DNA of 64,000 nucleotides from JANQPX01 sp050633905 (lineage in GTDB: Bacteria; Pseudomonadota; Alphaproteobacteria; Geminicoccales; Geminicoccaceae): assembly GCA_050633905.1 (NCBI GenBank), contig JBOEHJ010000071.1, forward strand, positions 139,969 through 203,968, in the 5' to 3' direction. Shown here piece by piece: positions 45,178 through 54,356 of the stretch (position 1 is its first letter; the number at the start of each line of letters is the position of its first letter). Made by a program: the position numbers and the translations under genes. The notes under the pieces are model-generated. The model made no database searches and was not told the origin of the DNA. It worked only from the letters and a program-made list of their open reading frames with translations.

Positions 45178-45808
45178 ATGCAATCAACGCCAAAAAATAA
45201 AACCACTGCTCGATCAAAACCTGAAGACGAGGATTAAAAAAGCACTTAAATCCAGATTATCGCATTATCTTCCTGTTCCGGTGGAATCGATTCTGAATGC
45301 GGGTATGAAGGAACCTGAACTCGCCAGGACACTTTTGATTACCGTCAGTAGGCAGCTGTTCGTCGCTTTGGTGAGTGCGATTGCCTTCGGTCTAATCATT
45401 GTTTTTTTGGTGGAACACTTCCTGACTTCCTCCAGCGTAACGTTTCCCATCGTCATGTTATGTGGGCTTGTCGGTGGATTTGTCGGTATTCAACGCAGAC
45501 TCAAGGACCTCACGATGGAGGACCTGGCGCTTCTTGCGGATTCCAGAATTTATTTGTTGTTGGCGCCGTCTGTCGGCGGCGTACTGGCGTTGGTTTTGTA
45601 TATCATTTTCTTATCAGAGTTGTTGCAAGGTGATCTCTTTCCCAAATTCCAGCCAGATGTGCATGTGAGGGGGGAGCCTGACACGACCGGATTTTTCAGC
45701 ATCTTCAACCAGCATGCGGCAGCAGGGTTTGCCGGCTATTCCGAGCGATTTGTGACGGATGTGATCGGGAAATTCGAAGGGAATGCGGTTAAGACGATCA
45801 ACAAATAA
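45178..45808 (+). CDS. Uncharacterised membrane protein with probable frameshift near the start
   Basis: The body is a protein of about 210 residues with hydrophobic helices (LFVALVSAIAFGLIIVFLVE, TFPIVMLCGLVGGFVGI and LLAPSVGGVLALVLYIIFL) and a conserved-looking end, AGFAGYSERFVTDVIGKFEG. The only start with a good Shine-Dalgarno sequence (GGGGGAGG, 7 nt) is ATG 45178, but its frame stops after 19 codons. Removing one A from the six-A run at 45192-45197 joins it perfectly to the main frame (MQSTPKIKPLLDQNLK). Otherwise the body would have to start from TTG 45134 without a ribosome binding site. I read this as a sequencing indel, a recent mutation or slippage. Confidence 0.6.
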
Positions 45809-45857
45809 TTCGCCTGATTTTCGATAACGGTCAGGTCCAGATTGCGGTAGCATACCA

Positions 45858-46748
45858 CTATGGCTTCGCCAATGAGCGTCGGATAGCGGGGAAATAACGA
45901 TCACCATCGCCGGCTTGGATTGCCTGGACGAAGTTTCTCTTGACCGATGCGGCGCCGCTCGCGTTCACGCCAACATCCTCCGCCATCGACAAGGCGTAGG
46001 AGAGGTCCTTCATCGCGTAGGTCACGGAGAACGCTTTTTCGGGATAGTGATCAGGCAGCAGGCTTTTCATGCCGTGATTGTGCAGGGCGAAACTGTCGGC
46101 TGACCCCTTGGACAATGTCTCCAGCAACAATTTGCCATCGACGCCTGAACGCTCGGCGATCGAAAGCGCTTCTGCGAGCGCCTGCACTGTTTGAAACAGC
46201 ACCATGTTGTTCATGATCTTGACCACCTGGCCGGCACCGATGCCGCCGCAATGAACGATCTCGCTGCCCATAGTCTTAAGGATCGGCTCAATCCTCTCAA
46301 ATAGGTTTTTTTCGGCCCCGACCATGATAGCGAGCGTGCCGTCGATGGCGGCTTGGCGGGTGCGCGCGATTGGCGCATCGGCGAAATCCACGCCGCGCAT
46401 TGCCGCTTCAGCACCGATCTCGCGCATGACAGAAGGCTCGGAGGTCGACATGTCGATCAGGATTTTTCCTTCATCCAGGTGACCCAGCAATTTATCCTTG
46501 CCCAGCACCAGGTCCCGCACCTCAGCACCACCGGGTAAGCAGGTGATGATGACATCAGACGTTTCGCCAAGCTCGGCTGCGGAGATTGCGATATGAGCGC
46601 CATCCTCCTTGATCCGGGCGAGCGGATCGGCATTGAGATCGAACGCCAGAATCTTTTTGAAACTCTTTGTTACCAGGTTTCGGCACATGGCTTCACCCAT
46701 CACGCCGAGGCCGATGAACCCGACGGTCTCCTGCGCCCCATCCGTCAT
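45858..46748 (-). CDS. NAD(P)-dependent beta-hydroxyacid dehydrogenase (3-hydroxyisobutyrate dehydrogenase family)
   Basis: This 296-residue protein starts with the dinucleotide motif VGFIGLGVMGEAMCRNLV. It has ADAPIARTRQAAIDGTLAIM (substrate-binding DAPxx segment, here with Arg instead of the more usual S/G) and GGIGAGQVVKIMNNM with the catalytic lysine. The substrate could be 3-hydroxyisobutyrate, tartronate semialdehyde or a related acid. ATG 46748 follows GGAGAAG. Confidence 0.88.
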   Translation of the reverse strand: MTDGAQETVGFIGLGVMGEAMCRNLVTKSFKKILAFDLNADPLARIKEDGAHIAISAAELGETSDVIITCLPGGAEVRDLVLGKDKLLGHLDEGKILIDMSTSEPSVMREIGAEAAMRGVDFADAPIARTRQAAIDGTLAIMVGAEKNLFERIEPILKTMGSEIVHCGGIGAGQVVKIMNNMVLFQTVQALAEALSIAERSGVDGKLLLETLSKGSADSFALHNHGMKSLLPDHYPEKAFSVTYAMKDLSYALSMAEDVGVNASGAASVKRNFVQAIQAGDGDRYFPAIRRSLAKP

Positions 46749-46869
46749 GTCGCTTCTCCGTATATCCTTGAACCTTGTCTTGCGAAAATCAGCTTTTATG
46801 AGACGATGGGGACGATGGCTTTGGCAAGATCATTTATCGAGAGATGATGATGATTGGTAAGGAGGTCCC

Positions 46870-47103
46870 ATGGGGTTTGACAACGAACCACTGGTACTCG
46901 ATCTGGTCGAATGGGTTGGCAAGCAGCCAAGGTCCTATCAAGACGTGATGGATGCATGGCGCACGTCATGCCCCAGGCTGCAAATCTGGGAAGACGCCGT
47001 CGACCACGGCCTTCTCACGCGCTTTAGCAGCGAGGCTGATCAGGCCATGGTCAAGGTGACGGCCAAGGGACGGGTCTTTTTGAAGGATCACGACCGTCTT
47101 TAG
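46870..47103 (+). CDS. Conserved hypothetical small protein
   Basis: This 77-residue soluble protein, LVLDLVEWVGKQPRSYQDVM and a late VTAKGRVFLKDH, has the look of a small winged-helix domain. A near-perfect Shine-Dalgarno sequence, AAGGAGGT, precedes the ATG, which supports translation. Its last 53 bases overlap the 3' end of the opposite-strand hydrolase gene. Function unknown. Confidence 0.7.
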   Translation: MGFDNEPLVLDLVEWVGKQPRSYQDVMDAWRTSCPRLQIWEDAVDHGLLTRFSSEADQAMVKVTAKGRVFLKDHDRL

Positions 47104-48052
47104 AGGAGTGTGGTCGGGGGCTTGATATGAACTGCCTGATCGCGTCGATCACCTCATCGTGGTGGCTCCGCATTGGGTAGTGGCCAGCATCTTCAAGACG
47201 CAGGATGGTGAGATCGCTGACGTAGTCTTCAAGACCATCCAGCAGGCCAGGTAGCTGTGCCGGATCCTGCATGCCCCAGATGACCAGCGTCGGCACGGTA
47301 ATCTTGAGTGAGGTTGTGACCGGTTCTCTCGCGACATCCTGGAAGTATTCCTGGCCGAGATCGGGGATGGGCATGGAGGCCGCCTTCTCGATCGATGCTG
47401 GTACTCTGAGAGGATCGGCTTCGATCATGGCAGAATATGGCATGGGCTCAAGATGGGCGAAGCGCTCATATTGCGAGGCTTCGATCTGCTCTGGGCTGCT
47501 CCGGTAGTCGCGGAGCACCAGGGCGGGATGTCCGCTGTTCATGACGACCAGTCGTTCCACGCGATCCGGATAGGCGGATGCAAACACCCAGGCGAATTGA
47601 GCGCCCCAATCATTGGCGACCAGGATGCAGCTTTCCCGGTCGAAATGGTCGAGAAGACGATGAATGTCCTCCAGAAAATGCCGCATCTTGTAGTCGCCGA
47701 TCGTCTCGGGCTGATCTGATGGGGGATAACCACGCAAGTTCGGCGCAACGGCCAGATGATCCCTGCCAAACTCCTGGAGGTAGGGCTTGTAGAGAAACCA
47801 ATTGTCCGGGTGGCCGTGAAGAAAGAGGATAAGTTTACCTTCGCCGCTGCCGACGTAGAACAGTTCAATCCCATCGCCTTCCGCCTTGCCCTCGTCCAGC
47901 ATAACATCTGCCGAGTGACTGGGTGCTGCGCCAAATGTTGATGCCGTGGTTAGTGTCAAAACTGCCCAGCTGAATCGCAGGCAAAGCGTTCGTCGATCAG
48001 CGGAGACATGTGAATACCTGTCCCGATCGTCGCGCATCGAAAATATAGTCAT
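47051..48052 (-). CDS. Exported alpha/beta hydrolase, epoxide-hydrolase-like
   Basis: This 333-residue protein starts with a basic region and hydrophobic stretch (FSWAVLTLTTASTFGAAPSHSA) that fits a signal peptide. The hydrolase core has LILFLHGHPDNWFLYKP (oxyanion HG), an aspartate nucleophile in ILVANDWGAQFAW and the catalytic His in LEDAGHYPM. An Asp nucleophile points to epoxide hydrolase or dehalogenase chemistry rather than an esterase. The ATG is preceded by AGGAGG at 6 nt. The tail of about 25 residues rich in Pro, Ser and Lys is unusual. Confidence 0.82.
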   Translation of the reverse strand: MTIFSMRDDRDRYSHVSADRRTLCLRFSWAVLTLTTASTFGAAPSHSADVMLDEGKAEGDGIELFYVGSGEGKLILFLHGHPDNWFLYKPYLQEFGRDHLAVAPNLRGYPPSDQPETIGDYKMRHFLEDIHRLLDHFDRESCILVANDWGAQFAWVFASAYPDRVERLVVMNSGHPALVLRDYRSSPEQIEASQYERFAHLEPMPYSAMIEADPLRVPASIEKAASMPIPDLGQEYFQDVAREPVTTSLKITVPTLVIWGMQDPAQLPGLLDGLEDYVSDLTILRLEDAGHYPMRSHHDEVIDAIRQFISSPRPHSSKDGRDPSKRPVPWPSP

Positions 48053-48081
48053 CGCGATCCTCCTGTTAAATGATCATCGAT

Positions 48082-48370
48082 AACGGCCGTCTTTAAAAAT
48101 ATTGAATGTCTCAATGATAGAATTGTCGGTGATCGTTTGTCAGGAATTTTCTGCTGGATTCAGAAAAGTCTAAAATAGCGCTGCCGGTATGTCCAAAACG
48201 AACCATTCCCAGCGCTATGCTGACAAGGGACCGCATACCCTTTGATATTCAGGTGCCTTCTTCGAAGGCGGCCACAACCAAATGATGTGGTCACACCACC
48301 CACACCACTAGATGGCGGTCAGGCCGCCGTCGACGGCGATGGCTTGGCCGGTCATGAAACTGGTCTCGTC
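48082..48370. repeat. Long duplicated segment, copy A
   Basis: This roughly 289-bp stretch matches 59989-60267 in the same orientation with scattered substitutions. It contains the 3' tail of an SDR gene on the minus strand (the end SFMTGQAIAVDGGLTAI with TAG at 48308-48310), the dispersed repeat behind that stop, and a spacer with the inverted repeat TAGCGCTG/CAGCGCTA. Similarity stops exactly where an IS6 transposase remnant begins. Confidence 0.85.
48229..48310 (-). repeat. Dispersed stop-codon-associated repeat, copy 5
   Basis: On the minus strand, after the TAG of the SDR tail, it reads GTGTGACCACATCATTTGG, then GGCCGCCTTCGAAGAAGGCA and GGGTATGCGG. It is part of the long duplication. 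Confidence 0.65.
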
Positions 48371-48718
48371 TGTCTTGGTGACCTAAGCTTCGAAGACCTC
48401 ACCTTCCTGATCGATGGCCCGCCAGAGATAATGTGTATCGCCGGCAATTTTCACGAAAACCTCATCGACATGCCAGCGCCAAACAGAATAAATGCGCTGC
48501 TATATCTCTCGTTTCCGGATTCTGGCCGCGAAGAACGGACCAAACCGGTTCCACCAGTGGCGGACACTCTTGTGGCAAATATCAATGCCGCGCTCGTGCA
48601 GCAGATCCTCGTCATGGCGCAGCGACAGCGGATAACGGACATACATGATCACTGCCAATTGGATGATCTCTGGCGATGTCTTGAAATAGCGAAACGGTGA
48701 TTTGGTTATTGACCGAAG
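48371..48718 (-). pseudogene. IS6-family transposase remnant
   Basis: The minus-strand translation gives SPFRYFKTSPEIIQLAVIMY, then PLSLRHDEDLLHERGIDICH, VRHWWNRFGPFFA, WRWHVDEVFVKIAG and HYLWRAIDQEGEV, which follows the N-terminal and first catalytic (DDE Asp) region of IS6-family transposases. Two in-frame TAG stops interrupt it, no start codon is evident, and the C-terminal catalytic part is missing. After VTKT it joins, still in frame, the tail of a duplicated SDR gene. Confidence 0.85.
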
Positions 48719-48840
48719 CTAGGAACGAGGTGATGTCCGTTCAAGCCAGATTCCTCTGACAAATCCCCTGCCAGAATTCATGCGGATCTATCGCTTCAAC
48801 TCCCTTTCAACACTTGGGGCTGTCGACTACTACTATCCGC

Positions 48841-49995
48841 ATGAATAGCCCCACGTCCATCGACCTCGCTCCGCTGATCGCGCTTCGCCGTGATCTGCAC
48901 AAGCATCCCGAGCTCGGCTTCGAAGAGGTCCGCACGGCGGGCATCGTTGCCAGGCATTTGCGTACGTTGGGGCTGGATGTCACCGAAGGGCTGGCCGGAA
49001 CCGGCGTTGTCGGCAGTTTGCGCAACGGCGGCGATCGATCCGTCGGTCTGCGCGCCGATATGGATGCACTCGCCATGCCGGAAACCGGCACGCCGTATTG
49101 GGCAAGCCAAACACCTGGCAAGATGCATGCATGCGGTCATGATGGGCATACAACGATGCTGCTGGGCGCGGCTGAAGCCCTGGCCAGCGATCCGCCTACC
49201 GGCACGGTGCACTTTATCTTTCAGCCTGCAGAGGAAGGGCGGGGTGGGGCGAAGCGCATGGTCGAAGAAGGCCTGTTCGATCGCTTTCCCTGCGATATGG
49301 TGTTCGGGCTGCACAACATGCCCGGCCTCGCCACCGATCAGATGGCCGTCGTTTCCGGACCTCAACTGGCGTCATCCGATAGCTGGTGGGTGACGTTTCG
49401 CGGCACCGGAACCCATGGCGCCAAGCCGCATCTCGGGCGCGATCCGATCACGGCGGCGGGGTTTTTCCTCACAGGCCTGCAGAGCATCACGGGCCGTGTG
49501 GTCGATCCGCTTCAGCCTGCAGTGATCAGCGCCTGCTCGCTCGGTGCCGGCGACGAGAGGGCGTTGAACGTCATCCCCGACAGTGCCCGTATCGGTGGCA
49601 CGGCGCGGGCCTATACGCCCGGTGTGCGCGACCAGCTGGAAAGCGAGATTGGCAGGCTGGCGAAGGGAAGCGCCATGGCGATGGGCGTCGAGGTGGCCTA
49701 TGAGTTCATCCGCCGAATCCCGCCGGTGGTGAATGAGGCACGCGCGACCGCCGTGGCGCTGGAAGCGGCTCGGGCCGTCTCCGCCGATGTGCTGACCGAA
49801 TTCCCGCCATCGACTGCCGGCGATGACTTCGCGTTTTTTGCGGAGGAAGCAATGGGCGCCTATGTCTGGCTCGGCAATGGCCCGGCGGTCGACGGTGCGC
49901 TGCATCACAACACTGGCTACGACTTCAACGACGAGGCTATCGGGACCGGTGTGGCGTATTGGGCCGAGGTCGCCAGGCGCGCCTTGTCAGTGTAA
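48841..49995 (+). CDS. M20-family amidohydrolase (N-acyl amino acid hydrolase / hippurate hydrolase type)
   Basis: This 384-residue metallopeptidase has IALRRDLHKHPELGFEE at the N-terminus, VGLRADMDALAMPE and MHACGHDGHTTMLLGAA for metal binding, and QPAEEGRGGAKRMVEEG with the catalytic Glu pair. A dimerisation domain follows FRGTGTHGAKPHLGRDPI. ATG 48841 is used; an upstream TTG at 48814 lies in insertion-derived sequence. It would cleave N-acyl or N-aroyl amino acids in the cytoplasm, which fits the nearby D-amino-acid deacylase. It overlaps adenine deaminase tail to tail by nine bases. Confidence 0.9.
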   Translation: MNSPTSIDLAPLIALRRDLHKHPELGFEEVRTAGIVARHLRTLGLDVTEGLAGTGVVGSLRNGGDRSVGLRADMDALAMPETGTPYWASQTPGKMHACGHDGHTTMLLGAAEALASDPPTGTVHFIFQPAEEGRGGAKRMVEEGLFDRFPCDMVFGLHNMPGLATDQMAVVSGPQLASSDSWWVTFRGTGTHGAKPHLGRDPITAAGFFLTGLQSITGRVVDPLQPAVISACSLGAGDERALNVIPDSARIGGTARAYTPGVRDQLESEIGRLAKGSAMAMGVEVAYEFIRRIPPVVNEARATAVALEAARAVSADVLTEFPPSTAGDDFAFFAEEAMGAYVWLGNGPAVDGALHHNTGYDFNDEAIGTGVAYWAEVARRALSV

Positions 49996-51750
49996 CCCAT
50001 CCTCCAAAATAGGGGACGGCATCAAAATGCCTGCCTCCACATCGGCGATGCCGAGATCGGTCTGGTGTGGTCCTGCATTGCAGGCAAGCGTCGCCCCCAC
50101 CAACGCTTTGAAAGTAAGGTAAGGCGGTTGCCAGTCGACGACCTCGGCCATGGCGTCGCGCACCGCCGTGAAGGAACCAGCCACCTGGTCCAAGGGCTCT
50201 GCTGAAACCAACCCGGCCACTGGCAGTGGTAACAAGGCCGTGATCTGGCCCCCCGAAGCAACCGCCATGCCGCCGCCCGCGCCGATCACGGCATTCGCGG
50301 CCTTGGCCATGTCCTCAGGGTTACCGCCGAAGACCGTCAGGTTGTGGCAATCATGGCTGACGGTGGTCGTAAAGGCCCCTCGCCATTCGCCCCAGCCTCG
50401 CAGCAGGCCAAGACGAGGTTTCGCCTCTCGGCCGGCGTGGCGATTGACGACGGCGATCATCGTGGTGCCCTTCGGCGGATCGATATGGCCATCGATAACA
50501 GCAGCAAGCACCTCACCCCATTGGGTGAACCGGGGCTTGTTGATGGTGGCGACGCGAGCCTTGGGACCTCTGGCCTCGATCGCGAAATCCTGCGGAACCA
50601 GTGGAACGAGGTCGCAGGTCTTTAGAAAGGCCTCGGGGAATGCCGACGGTCTTGTCTGCTCCTCAAGCGGCCGGCCGTTTCTGAGTACTTGCTGAGCGTT
50701 GAGCGACGTCAGATCGTCGAACAGGGCGATGTCGGCCCGCTTTCCTGGACCGATCAGACCGATATCACGCCGGTTCAAGCGGATGGCGGCGTTCAGGGTT
50801 GTCGCCTGAAGCCCGCGCATGGGGGCCAATCCATGGCCGATCATCTGGCGCAGCATATTGTCGACCCCGCCGGTCTCGAGGAGATCATTGGGAAAGACAT
50901 CGTCAGAGCAGAAGGTCACCGTCGAGGGTATGTACGGCAGGGATTGCAGCACGCTTGCAAAATCGGCCAGGAGATAGGGGTGGGAACCGCGCAATTCGAT
51001 GGTCAGCCCGGTGCGGATTTTCTCGATCAGGTCGTCGGCCGACGTGATCTCGTGATCCGAGCCGATCCCGGCGGCGGCATAGGCCTGTAGATCGGCGCCG
51101 GAAAGGCTGCGGGCATGGCCGCAGACGAGCTTGCCCGAGCGCAGCCCTGCATCGACGATGCCACGCATGCGTGGCGAGCGCGTGGTAACCGCCTTCATGT
51201 CCATGACTTCGGCGAGACCGTCGATGCCATCCCGCTGCAGGAGCTGGGCGATGATCGATGGTGTGAAATGAGCGCCTGTGGTCTCATAGCCCGGTGCCGA
51301 GGGCACGCAAGAGGGCGCGAGCGGGAGGATGCACAGATCAGCACGTTCGGCGCTCTCCAGCGCGTAGTCGACCCCGGCCAGCCCCGCGACATTGCCGAAT
51401 TCATGGGGGTCCCAAACGATCGTGGTCACGCCGCGCGGCAGCACTGCGGCGGCATAGGTCTCGGGTGTGACCATCGAGCTTTCGACATGCATATGGCTGT
51501 CGATCAGCCCGGGGGTCGCGACCATGCCCGTAGCGTCGACGTGTTCCGCCGCATCGTCGCGGCTGCCGGATGCATGAACCGAGGCGATCAATGGGCCGCA
51601 GATACCGATGTCGGCGGGGCGAAGCTCGCCGGTGGCGACGTCGGCAAGGGTTGCACCTTCGATGAGGAGATCGAAGGGCGCATCGCCACGTGCCGCAGCG
51701 ACAGCCCGGTCTCTGAGATCGCTGTCGTCGATGTCGCGTGGCTCATTCAT
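49987..51750 (-). CDS. ade: Adenine deaminase
   Basis: This amidohydrolase of about 587 residues has FDLLIEGATLADVATGELRP, then GLIDSHMHVESSMVTPETYA, VWDPHEFGNVAG, LVCGHARSLSG and FCSDDVFPNDLL, all characteristic of bacterial adenine deaminase (adenine to hypoxanthine plus ammonia). The C-terminal domain with HDCHNLTVFGGNPEDM is present. ATG 51750 lies 19 bp after the stop of the ABC ATPase gene; the longer frame to 51864 would overlap that gene. It is the last gene of the minus-strand run. Confidence 0.93.
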   Translation of the reverse strand: MNEPRDIDDSDLRDRAVAAARGDAPFDLLIEGATLADVATGELRPADIGICGPLIASVHASGSRDDAAEHVDATGMVATPGLIDSHMHVESSMVTPETYAAAVLPRGVTTIVWDPHEFGNVAGLAGVDYALESAERADLCILPLAPSCVPSAPGYETTGAHFTPSIIAQLLQRDGIDGLAEVMDMKAVTTRSPRMRGIVDAGLRSGKLVCGHARSLSGADLQAYAAAGIGSDHEITSADDLIEKIRTGLTIELRGSHPYLLADFASVLQSLPYIPSTVTFCSDDVFPNDLLETGGVDNMLRQMIGHGLAPMRGLQATTLNAAIRLNRRDIGLIGPGKRADIALFDDLTSLNAQQVLRNGRPLEEQTRPSAFPEAFLKTCDLVPLVPQDFAIEARGPKARVATINKPRFTQWGEVLAAVIDGHIDPPKGTTMIAVVNRHAGREAKPRLGLLRGWGEWRGAFTTTVSHDCHNLTVFGGNPEDMAKAANAVIGAGGGMAVASGGQITALLPLPVAGLVSAEPLDQVAGSFTAVRDAMAEVVDWQPPYLTFKALVGATLACNAGPHQTDLGIADVEAGILMPSPILEDGLH

Positions 51751-51769
51751 CGTCGGCGGTCCATGGCGA

Positions 51770-52729
51770 TCAATCCAGTCTTTCCAGTTGAACGGCCGCG
51801 TCTTTCGGGAGATCGAAGGCGATCTGTTGACCGATCTTAAAAGGTTTTGCGCTGATCGGCACATCGGCCTTGATCACGCCGAGCTCGCTGGTCAGCACAT
51901 ATTCACGGCGTTCTCCAGCGAATGAGGCACCACGGATCTCACCCTGATGCGATCCCGATCCGAGCACGACGGCACCTGGCCGCCATGCCAGCCCACCGCC
52001 TCGATCATCGGGCAGGATGGTCTCAAATCCCATAAAGTCGGCGGCGAAGCCGGAGACGGGATGATTGTAGATGTCTTCGGGCGATCCCAGCTGCTCGATC
52101 TTCCCGTCCCGCATCAGGACGATGCGATCCGCGAGAGCAAGGGCCTCGGACTGATCATGGGTCACGAACACCATGGTGACGCCGGTTTCTTTTTGCACGC
52201 GCTGCAATTCGGTGCGCATCTCCAGGCGAAGACGGGCGTCCAGATTCGACAAGGGCTCATCGAGCAACAGCACTTTCGGCTTCATAACCAGGGAACGTGC
52301 AAGCGACACGCGCTGTTGCTGTCCGCCGGACAGATCGGTGGGTTGGCGTTTGGCAAAGTCGGTGAGGCCAACGGTCTCCAGGCCCGCCATCACCTTCGCC
52401 TCCAGTTCCTTCTCGCGCCGCAAACGAAGGCCGAACGCCACATTCTCGAAAACGCTGAGATGGGGAAAGAGCGCATAGGACTGGAACACCAGGCCGACTT
52501 CGCGCTTGCTGGGCGAGACGCGCGTGACGTCCTTACCATCGATGCTGATCCGGCCGGATGTTGGCGTGAGCAGGCCGGCAATTGCGCGCATGGTCGTGGT
52601 CTTGCCGCAGCCGGAGGGACCAAGCAGCGCAATCAGTTCTCCCTTCACGATATCGAGGTTGAGCGCCTCGACAACGACGGTCTTGTCATAAGCAAGAGTG
52701 AGATCGGCAAGCGACACATAGTCATACAT
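51770..52729 (-). CDS. ABC transporter ATP-binding protein, PotA-like
   Basis: This 319-residue ATPase has Walker A GPSGCGKTTTMRAIAG, signature LSGGQQQRVSLARSL, Walker B VLLLDEPLSNLDA, H-loop VTHDQ and a C-terminal TOBE-like regulatory domain. It belongs to the spermidine/putrescine/iron group of importers. It overlaps the permease gene before it by eight bases. Confidence 0.92.
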   Translation of the reverse strand: MYDYVSLADLTLAYDKTVVVEALNLDIVKGELIALLGPSGCGKTTTMRAIAGLLTPTSGRISIDGKDVTRVSPSKREVGLVFQSYALFPHLSVFENVAFGLRLRREKELEAKVMAGLETVGLTDFAKRQPTDLSGGQQQRVSLARSLVMKPKVLLLDEPLSNLDARLRLEMRTELQRVQKETGVTMVFVTHDQSEALALADRIVLMRDGKIEQLGSPEDIYNHPVSGFAADFMGFETILPDDRGGGLAWRPGAVVLGSGSHQGEIRGASFAGERREYVLTSELGVIKADVPISAKPFKIGQQIAFDLPKDAAVQLERLD

Positions 52730-53501
52730 AACGGGAAAGCCCGATAAAGCGCTCGGCTGCGAAGACGATGGCGATCGACATGAAGGCGAGCAACGCGGAG
52801 AGGGCTGCGACCGAAGGATCGTAGTTGATTTCCATATAAGCGATCATGTCGATCGGCAGCGTGCGCAGGCCCGGTCCCGACAGGAACAGGGAAACGGGCA
52901 CCTGGTTGAAGCTGGTGACGAAGCCGAGGATGAAGGCGGCGAGCATGCCGCCTCGAATATTCGGGAGAACAATGCGCCAAAAGGCGCCGAACCGGCTGCA
53001 GCCGAGAAGCAGGGCCGCCTCTTCCATGTCGACATTGAGATTTTCCATGCTCGCCGACACCACGCGCACGGCATAGGGCAGCACCAGCGCCGTGTGCGCA
53101 AGAAACAAGGCGCTTCCGATGCCGACGCCTATGGGGATCACGAGATAGCGCAGCAAAGCGAGGCCGACGATGATGCCTGGCACGATGATCGGCGAGGAGA
53201 CGATCATCTTCACCGTTTCGGCACCGGGCACTTTGTAGCGGGTCATCGCATAGGCGGCGGGCACGCCCAGGATCAGGGCTGCAAAAGTGCCGAAGATGGC
53301 GAGCAGCATCGACACGCTGAAGCTCGCGCGAAAACTGTCGACCTCGAACACCTTGATGAACCATTTGAGTGACAGGCCCTGGGGTGGGAAGGCGAGATTG
53401 TTGCCTGCGGACAAGGCGGCCGCGATGATGATCAGGAACGGGCCGATCAGGAAGGTCAGCGTCAGGCCGAGGATTAGCCAGGCGGAAAGGCGGCTGTTCA
53501 T
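52722..53501 (-). CDS. ABC transporter permease, PotC-like
   Basis: This 259-residue protein has about six helices, with the EAA loop in MEEAALLLGCSRFGAFWRIVLPN. It pairs with the next permease upstream to form the channel. It overlaps the neighbouring permease gene by four bases (ATGA). Confidence 0.92.
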   Translation of the reverse strand: MNSRLSAWLILGLTLTFLIGPFLIIIAAALSAGNNLAFPPQGLSLKWFIKVFEVDSFRASFSVSMLLAIFGTFAALILGVPAAYAMTRYKVPGAETVKMIVSSPIIVPGIIVGLALLRYLVIPIGVGIGSALFLAHTALVLPYAVRVVSASMENLNVDMEEAALLLGCSRFGAFWRIVLPNIRGGMLAAFILGFVTSFNQVPVSLFLSGPGLRTLPIDMIAYMEINYDPSVAALSALLAFMSIAIVFAAERFIGLSRYV

Positions 53502-54325
53502 CTTGTTTTTCTCGCCGTTGCGATGCGCTTCAACAAGAGATTGGCCGAGAATGCCATGACGATTAGGATCATCGCGATGACACTTGCCGAGACGAAATCA
53601 TTAGCGACGGTGACGCGCTGATAGAGCAGCGTTTCCAGCATCAGCACCTTGGATCCGCCGAGGATCGCTGGCGTGATATAGGCGGTCATCGAGCCGGTGA
53701 AGACCAGCGTGCCGCCAATCACCAGGCCCTCGCGGGTGAGCGGAAGGATCACGCGCCAGAAAACCGAGAACCAACTCGCCCCCAGAATGCGAGCGGCGGG
53801 GACGACGTCTTTCGGCATGTTTTCCATCGCGGAGACCAGAGAGACGATCATCAGCGGCAGGAACAGCTGAAGGAGGCCGATGAAAACTGCGGTTTCGCTG
53901 AAGAGAATGCGAAGCGGTGTTTCGGTGATGCCGAGATCGACCAGGATCTGATTGACGAAGCCGGTGCGCCCGAGGATCACCAGCCAGGCGTAGGTGCGTG
54001 CCACCGGCGAGATCATCAGCGGCAGCGTCACCAGGCCGAACATGCGTCCCCTCGACGAGGGCGGCAGGCTGACGATCGCAAAGGCTGCGGCATAGCCGAT
54101 GACCGCCGAGACCGCGGCCACCAGCACGCCGAGCTTGAGTGTGCGAAAAAAGACTGTCTGGTTGCGCGCACTCTGGAAGAACTCGACATAGGCCCAGGCC
54201 GACCAGCCAGTATCGGTGCGAAATGCCTCGGACAGCAGGATCCCCACCGGCAGCAGAAAGAGTGCAGCGGCGAAGACTGCTGCCGGCAGGGCGAGCGCAA
54301 GACCGACGGCCCGGTTTTCGAACAT
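53498..54325 (-). CDS. ABC transporter permease, PotB-like
   Basis: This 275-residue protein has about six helices, with the EAA-type loop DVVPAARILGASWFSVFWRV and LPLTREGLVIGGTLVFTGSM. It is the first permease of the operon, 31 bp after the binding-protein gene. Confidence 0.92.
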   Translation of the reverse strand: MFENRAVGLALALPAAVFAAALFLLPVGILLSEAFRTDTGWSAWAYVEFFQSARNQTVFFRTLKLGVLVAAVSAVIGYAAAFAIVSLPPSSRGRMFGLVTLPLMISPVARTYAWLVILGRTGFVNQILVDLGITETPLRILFSETAVFIGLLQLFLPLMIVSLVSAMENMPKDVVPAARILGASWFSVFWRVILPLTREGLVIGGTLVFTGSMTAYITPAILGGSKVLMLETLLYQRVTVANDFVSASVIAMILIVMAFSANLLLKRIATARKTR

Positions 54326-54356
54326 GGCTTATGTCAGGACGACGCGTTCGCGGTCC

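Noticed and set aside
48242..48700. 152-residue open frame on the + strand
   Set aside because: It is antisense to the IS6 transposase remnant and the SDR tail, whose minus-strand translation is recognisable.
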